Source of the DNA: Typha latifolia
Lineage: Eukaryota > Streptophyta > Magnoliopsida > Poales > Typhaceae
Direction of reading: 5' to 3'
NCBI GenBank assembly: GCA_019914945.1
Contig: CM034103.1
Location: 6,014,001 to 6,078,000 of the forward strand
Length of the DNA stretch: 64,000 nt
The stretch's first letter is position 1. The number at the start of each line of letters is the position of its first letter. The notes beneath the pieces are model-generated. The model was not told where the DNA came from and did no database searches. It was given only the letters and a program-made list of their open reading frames with translations. The position numbers and the translations under genes are program-made. Of the stretch, positions 59,867 to 64,000 are shown in pieces.

Positions 59867-60003
59867 GTGGGCTGCGGTCATACCGCAGCCCACTGATCCC
59901 TGGGTGGGCTGCGGTCAGACGCAGCCCACCGAGCCCTTGGGTGGGCTGCGGTCAGACACAGCCCACCGAGCCCTTGGTGGGCTGCGGTCAGACTCAGCCC
60001 ACC
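59867..60003 (+). repeat. Array of hairpin-forming ~36-bp units
   Basis: 59867-59893 is a perfect 12-bp stem (GTGGGCTGCGGT and its complement) with a CAT loop. 59903-59930 has a perfect 11-bp stem with loop GTCAGA. Further units start at 59940 and 59976 with near-perfect stems. More degenerate GGTGGGCTGCGG units continue to about 60155. Confidence 0.88.
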
Positions 60004-61845
60004 GAGCCCCCTTGGTGGGCTGCGGTCCGAGACCCACCAGGGCTTGGGTTGGGTGGGCTGCGGGCCGCCCACCACCCAACTGCTTTGGTGGGCAGTGTGG
60101 TTGGACCCAGCCCACTTCGGCCAAACTTGTGGGCTGCGGTCAATTGCGGCCCACCTTGGCCCTTTGCCTATTAGGTTAGGTTTGAGTCTACCTATTGCCT
60201 CTAGCCTAGCCCATTTGGGTCCATTTGGACCCTATAACTCGTTTACCATTTTCACCTAATTTGATTAGCCTGATCCTTAATTTTGGGATAATATAAGATT
60301 CCTAGGATACCCTTGACTCGTACCAAACATAAATGTGCTAATAAGATAGTTAATTATATTAGTTCGCTAATGACTTTACTTGCGTGAATTAATAGGATTG
60401 ACACCGCGTGAGGAAGATTTTGGGATCCCGGACTAGCTGACGAGTTTTACCTTACCGTGGAGACCTCCCAGGCGAGTAGAGTTATACAAATCTAGAATAA
60501 CATGATACAAGAGGAAATGTCGGTATTAATGCATGCAAAGCTTGGTACTCCCTCGTTATATCTTTTGCATATGTAGTTATTTATAATCTGTTCAAGTATA
60601 GTATCATGAGAAAGATAATGTGTATGATAATGCTTTACATGTGTCCCGTATGGTATACCGTTGCATAGATGTATGATTGCCGTGGATATGGACCGTAATG
60701 ATCATGATGACTATAACATGCTTTATACACGCATAAACACCGCACCACTTCCACCTATCATTAGTAGTCGACTCGACTAGGCGGTACCCTACTCACTCGG
60801 CCCGGGGTTATATCATATATGTCTATACTATTAGCGGCCTACACCCGAGGTCGGGAAGCCTCGTGTGGCATTCGGTAGTTATACCGCATAGTCGGGACTA
60901 GATTATAATGATAGAAGAATATGATTGTGAGGCGGGGATATAACTCTAGCTGTGCCCGACGACGCAGGTTGGGTTAGGCGTCGTTGATGAGCCGAGGGCT
61001 CGATTCTCCGCCGAGGCGGTGATGATTTAGAGAGAGTGAGATATGGGCTTACGACCGGGGGTCCCGAGTCCGATGGCCACGTACAACCTGGTCACATGTA
61101 GTGTCGCCATACACGTGTAGGTGACATTACCGCTAGATGTGTATATATCCCCCTCGATGTATGTGATGATGGATGATTGTTTCGTAGGAGTATTTACCCT
61201 GTGGTGAATAGCTCGGTGAGCGATGATAAGTATGATTATTGTTTTGGTAGACATGAGATGACTAAACCGCTATTTTATTGCTATGCATAGCATGTAAACC
61301 TATGATTGAGATGTGTACGAATAAGAGATTGTCTCAAACTTTATATCTCGTGTGAACCGATCATAATATGTTTGGTAAACTAGCATGTTCCAAGATAGTG
61401 ATTGGTAATCTTTATCACCGCATTGACTTAGTTAATTGGGGTAAGTCATTTTAAATAAGCATGTCGTTATCGTTAGCAAATTTAGGCATACATTGGATAT
61501 ACACCCGTGATGTCATTATTTTAGATTGTATGAATCCTACTCGGCGGGCCGTAAGCTCACCCCTCGTGGCGTATTATTTCGTAGAGCTAGGGGACGCAGG
61601 TGCGGATAGCGAGAAGTAGCCGTTTTCTTTCTTTTTAGTACTTATGTTAGTTGTATTAAGCCCCTGCGAGGGTATGATGATAACGTTGTATTTTTGGACT
61701 TTAACATAATATTTTGGATGTATATTTGGAAGGCTTGTTGTGGCCTGTGGAACTTGTATCCGGACTCCTTTAGTTGAGTTATTTATGGTGAAATTGTGTG
61801 GTTGTGTGCCTTGTGAAATCCTTGTACTGACAGGTCATGTGATGT

Positions 61846-61873
61846 ACCGCGTGGGAGGATTTACCCACGCGGT
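61846..61873 (+). other. Conserved 3' hairpin of the long LTR, copy 2
   Basis: ACCGCGTGGG pairs with CCCACGCGGT (10 bp) around an 8-base loop, 32 bp before the LTR end. Equivalent to 32951-32973, and degenerate at about 6740-6765. Confidence 0.8.
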
Positions 61874-62437
61874 TTACACGTGTATTTGGAGGTTTGGGTG
61901 TTTCATTTAATCTCAGTTACTATAGTAGAAAATCAAATACAGTAATAGAGAGTTAGAAAGACGAGAGAGTGGAGCGAGAGAGAGGGAAGAAGAGGTTGGG
62001 AGGGAGTAACAAATTGAGAGAGAGGGACGAAAGAGAAAGAAAGAGAAGGGAGAAAAGAAATAAAAAAATAAAATTTGAAAAATAAAATGTGCCTTGTAAA
62101 TTAAAATTAGAATTAGAATTTTGCCTTAGGGGTAATAGAAAGAGTGAAAAATGAGAGAGGGAAAGAGAAGAGAGAACCAACTCTGTATTCATCAAAATGT
62201 TAAGTAAATTAATGTATTTTTTAATTTTTAGGCTTCCTATGTAAATAATTATTATTTTCTTATTTTCTTATCACTTCTCTAAATTTTTAGAAATTTTTTT
62301 ATATTTTTACATAATATTTAAAATTTTACATAATTAAAAAATAGTATAATCCAATGCAGGCAGCCAATACAGTCGATACGTATCATTTTTTCACATGACC
62401 GATCCCAATCTCGATACCGATTTTTAGAACCTTGCCA

Positions 62438-62711
62438 ATAGCTACTGATATGCAAAAAGCTATAGGCTAGGTCGCAAGTTTGATATTAATCTACACACCT
62501 GATATAATCCATTCTTTTTTCTTTTCCTTTCCCATGACTCACTTTTGCATCATGACCCTTTATTATCATAAACATATACGCATGAGAATTGAGAAATTAT
62601 CTCAAATACTTTAAATTCCATTTTGTAAATCATACTCTCTCCATCTCGACCCAAAATCTCCTTGTAGAATTTTTTCAACGAATGAAAAGATAAGTTGATT
62701 ATTGTGATAGC
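62438..62711. other. Short AT-rich spacer between repeats
   Basis: No recognised feature. Confidence 0.4.
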
Positions 62712-64000
62712 TGTAATAACTAAAAGAAAAAAAAAGTCACGTGCACTACACGAGACCCACCTCCCACTCCCCTCGCCCATTACACGGCGAGAGGTGGGTG
62801 GTCGCGTAATATCAGACTGAGACATTAATTTTTGAGTCCAATTTATCAAATCCTTACCTATATAACAAAAACCTAGATTCCTCTTCCTTCACACAACCCA
62901 GCCCTTCTTTCCTCCTCTATCTTCTTCTTCTTCTTCCTTTCTTATCGTCGAAGCCTTTGTCGTGGGATCAAACCACCGGAGCACCGCCGGAGCAATCGAA
63001 GACCATCACGCGACTCACCGGTTAATCCTCTCCCACCCCTCTTATCTAATTTGGATTTAACAGAGTGGTTACTATGTACTTTCATTTTTGGGCATTTTGG
63101 TTTCATCGACGTAATAAGCCGGCCAGCAGCTTCCAATCGCTACCTCATCGGTATTGACAGCTTTGCACCATTGGCCTCATGCCGTAGGTGTTTTTCGTTT
63201 GAACTCTCGTGCCTCAAATAAATGTAGAAGCCAGCTCCATGGCCGTTGACCATAGAATAGGGTCGTCAGTTGTTGTCAACAACTTTCCTCCACCTTGTGC
63301 AGTCGACGTGCTTAGCATGGTCACAAGGGTGGTGTGGACCTTCAGTGCTATTGGTGGATTGCCAACAGCGATGATCATCGTTAGCCTCCTCTTTTCCCTA
63401 TCTTGTCTGAGTTTCCATTAAGGAAGGTGAGCTCAAGCTCAACCAAGTTTACTCCCCTTTTAAATTGGATTCGGATTAGGTTGGATTTTGAATTCAAGAT
63501 CCAACCTGAATCAATGAGTTTAGCAGGATTAGGCCTTTAGCCCAACCCATTTAATGAGTTTTCTAGGCTGTGAACTAGCCACAGCCCAGTCCGTGAGTTA
63601 ATAGGTTTTAGGCCATGGACCCATTCCATTTATTTGGTTTGAGTGGGTAGTAGCTGTAGCTCAGCCTAAGTCCTTGGCTAATTTGCGATCATTTACTAAT
63701 TAAATTAGATTTTTACTTCAGAAAATCATGATAATAATTAAATTAAAATACCTAACATGTGGACTAGAGATTTCAGTCGATTCAGTTAGACTTAAATGTG
63801 TAGATTCACTCACCTTTTTATTTGTCTTGTACTTGATGCTTTTTACATAATTACATATATTTTTATGTGTAAATTAAATATCATATTTCTATGTGCAAAT
63901 TAAATATTATATTTCTGTATGCAAATTAAATCATGTTTTTGTGCACAAAATATATAACTTAGTGCATTCCTATACTTCGTGCAATTCTATTGACCATGGA
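62712..64000 (+). mobile_element. Partial LTR running off the window, with promoter-like sequence
   Basis: Starts TGTAATAACT followed by an A-rich run and a GTCACGTGCAC word, like the LTR at 30761. A TATATAA box at 62859-62865 is followed by CT-rich, leader-like sequence and a GC-rich block (62960-63400). The GTGTAGATTCACTCACC block near 63795 resembles the family at 46754 and 51045. No end is visible before 64000. The plus frame 63209-63421 is not supported. Confidence 0.5.
62859..62865 (+). promoter_or_regulatory. TATA box of the partial LTR
   Basis: TATATAA, placed about 150 bp after the LTR start and ~30 bp ahead of a CT-rich leader-like stretch (TTCCTCTTCCTTCACACAAC region). The position fits an LTR promoter; transcription is not shown. 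Confidence 0.45.

Larger units (their letters stand above)
59332..61905 (+). mobile_element. Solo LTR, long-LTR family (2,574 bp) with perfect TSD
   Basis: Starts TGTAACACCCC, ends GGGTGTTTCA, and is flanked by TTTAA at 59327-59331 and 61906-61910. GC-rich in its first third (59400-60180), with a G4 tract and a hairpin array; AT-richer after. No internal domain, so it is a recombination product. The long open frames at 59399-59896 and 59820-60179 follow base composition and repeats and match no protein family I know. Confidence 0.92.
59152..62437 (+). mobile_element. CGGCCGAT repeat family, copy 4, split by a solo LTR
   Basis: The left part 59152-59331 (GGCATGGTTCCAAGATTTGG start) and right part 61906-62437 (end CGATTTTTAGAACCTTGCC) flank the solo LTR and its TTTAA duplication. 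Reversing the right end gives GGCAAGGTTCTAAAAATCGG, an imperfect inverted match to the left end. Without the LTR the element is about 700 bp. Confidence 0.65.

Noticed and set aside
59399..60179. Long open frames on both strands (up to 165 codons)
   Set aside because: They lie in the GC-rich, hairpin-repeat part of a solo LTR; both strands are open, and composition and repeats explain them.
63209..63421. 70-codon plus-strand frame with a hydrophobic C-terminus
   Set aside because: Located within a partial LTR in its GC-rich block; no homologous protein recognised.

Overview
The window reads as nuclear DNA of a flowering plant. It is AT-rich, full of plant-type LTR retrotransposons with initiator-Met tRNA primer sites, and carries hAT and Harbinger-like DNA elements, a CC-NBS-LRR resistance-gene relic, and one spliced gene with GT-AG introns of up to 6 kb. 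I cannot name the species. No rRNA, tRNA or CRISPR locus was seen.

Layout. 1-1600: 3' end of a Ty3/gypsy chromovirus (integrase plus chromodomain, plus strand). 1600-9070: an hAT transposon with a broken transposase, then fragments of long LTRs. 9200-11190: a pair of ~83-bp inverted repeats enclosing LTR pieces. 11190-19155: a minus-strand Ty3/gypsy complex with an LTR-internal-LTR-internal order; one LTR holds a nested solo LTR. 21300-22300: a degenerate ~140-bp tandem array. 22393-27016: a complete but defective Ty1/copia element with a 5-bp target duplication. 27022-29380: a decayed CC-NBS-LRR pseudogene (minus). 30761-33002: a solo LTR, followed to ~33980 by a minisatellite. 34559-54939: twelve exons (minus strand) of a WASHC4/SWIP homologue, the only gene here that looks intact; repeats lie only in its introns. 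54940-64000: a 362-bp tandem duplication, an unrecognised exon-like stretch, a non-autonomous repeat family, a second solo LTR (59332-61905) with a G4 tract and hairpin array, and an LTR running off the end.

The two main points are these. First, a 607-codon C-terminal part of a WASH-complex subunit (WASHC4/SWIP) is preserved, with every exon junction in phase and no stop codon, in a plant, a group where the canonical WASH complex is usually said to be reduced or absent. Second, Ty3/gypsy and Ty1/copia LTRs in this window share clusters of a CpG-rich palindrome (consensus GCGTTCGAACGC). The copies are arranged as pairs about 19-22 bp apart and also share flanking words, which suggests a regulatory module shared by unrelated retrotransposon superfamilies.

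Apart from the WASHC4 homologue, the proteins identified belong to mobile elements or pseudogenes, and their stops are often at CpG-to-TpG positions, as expected of methylated, silenced repeats.
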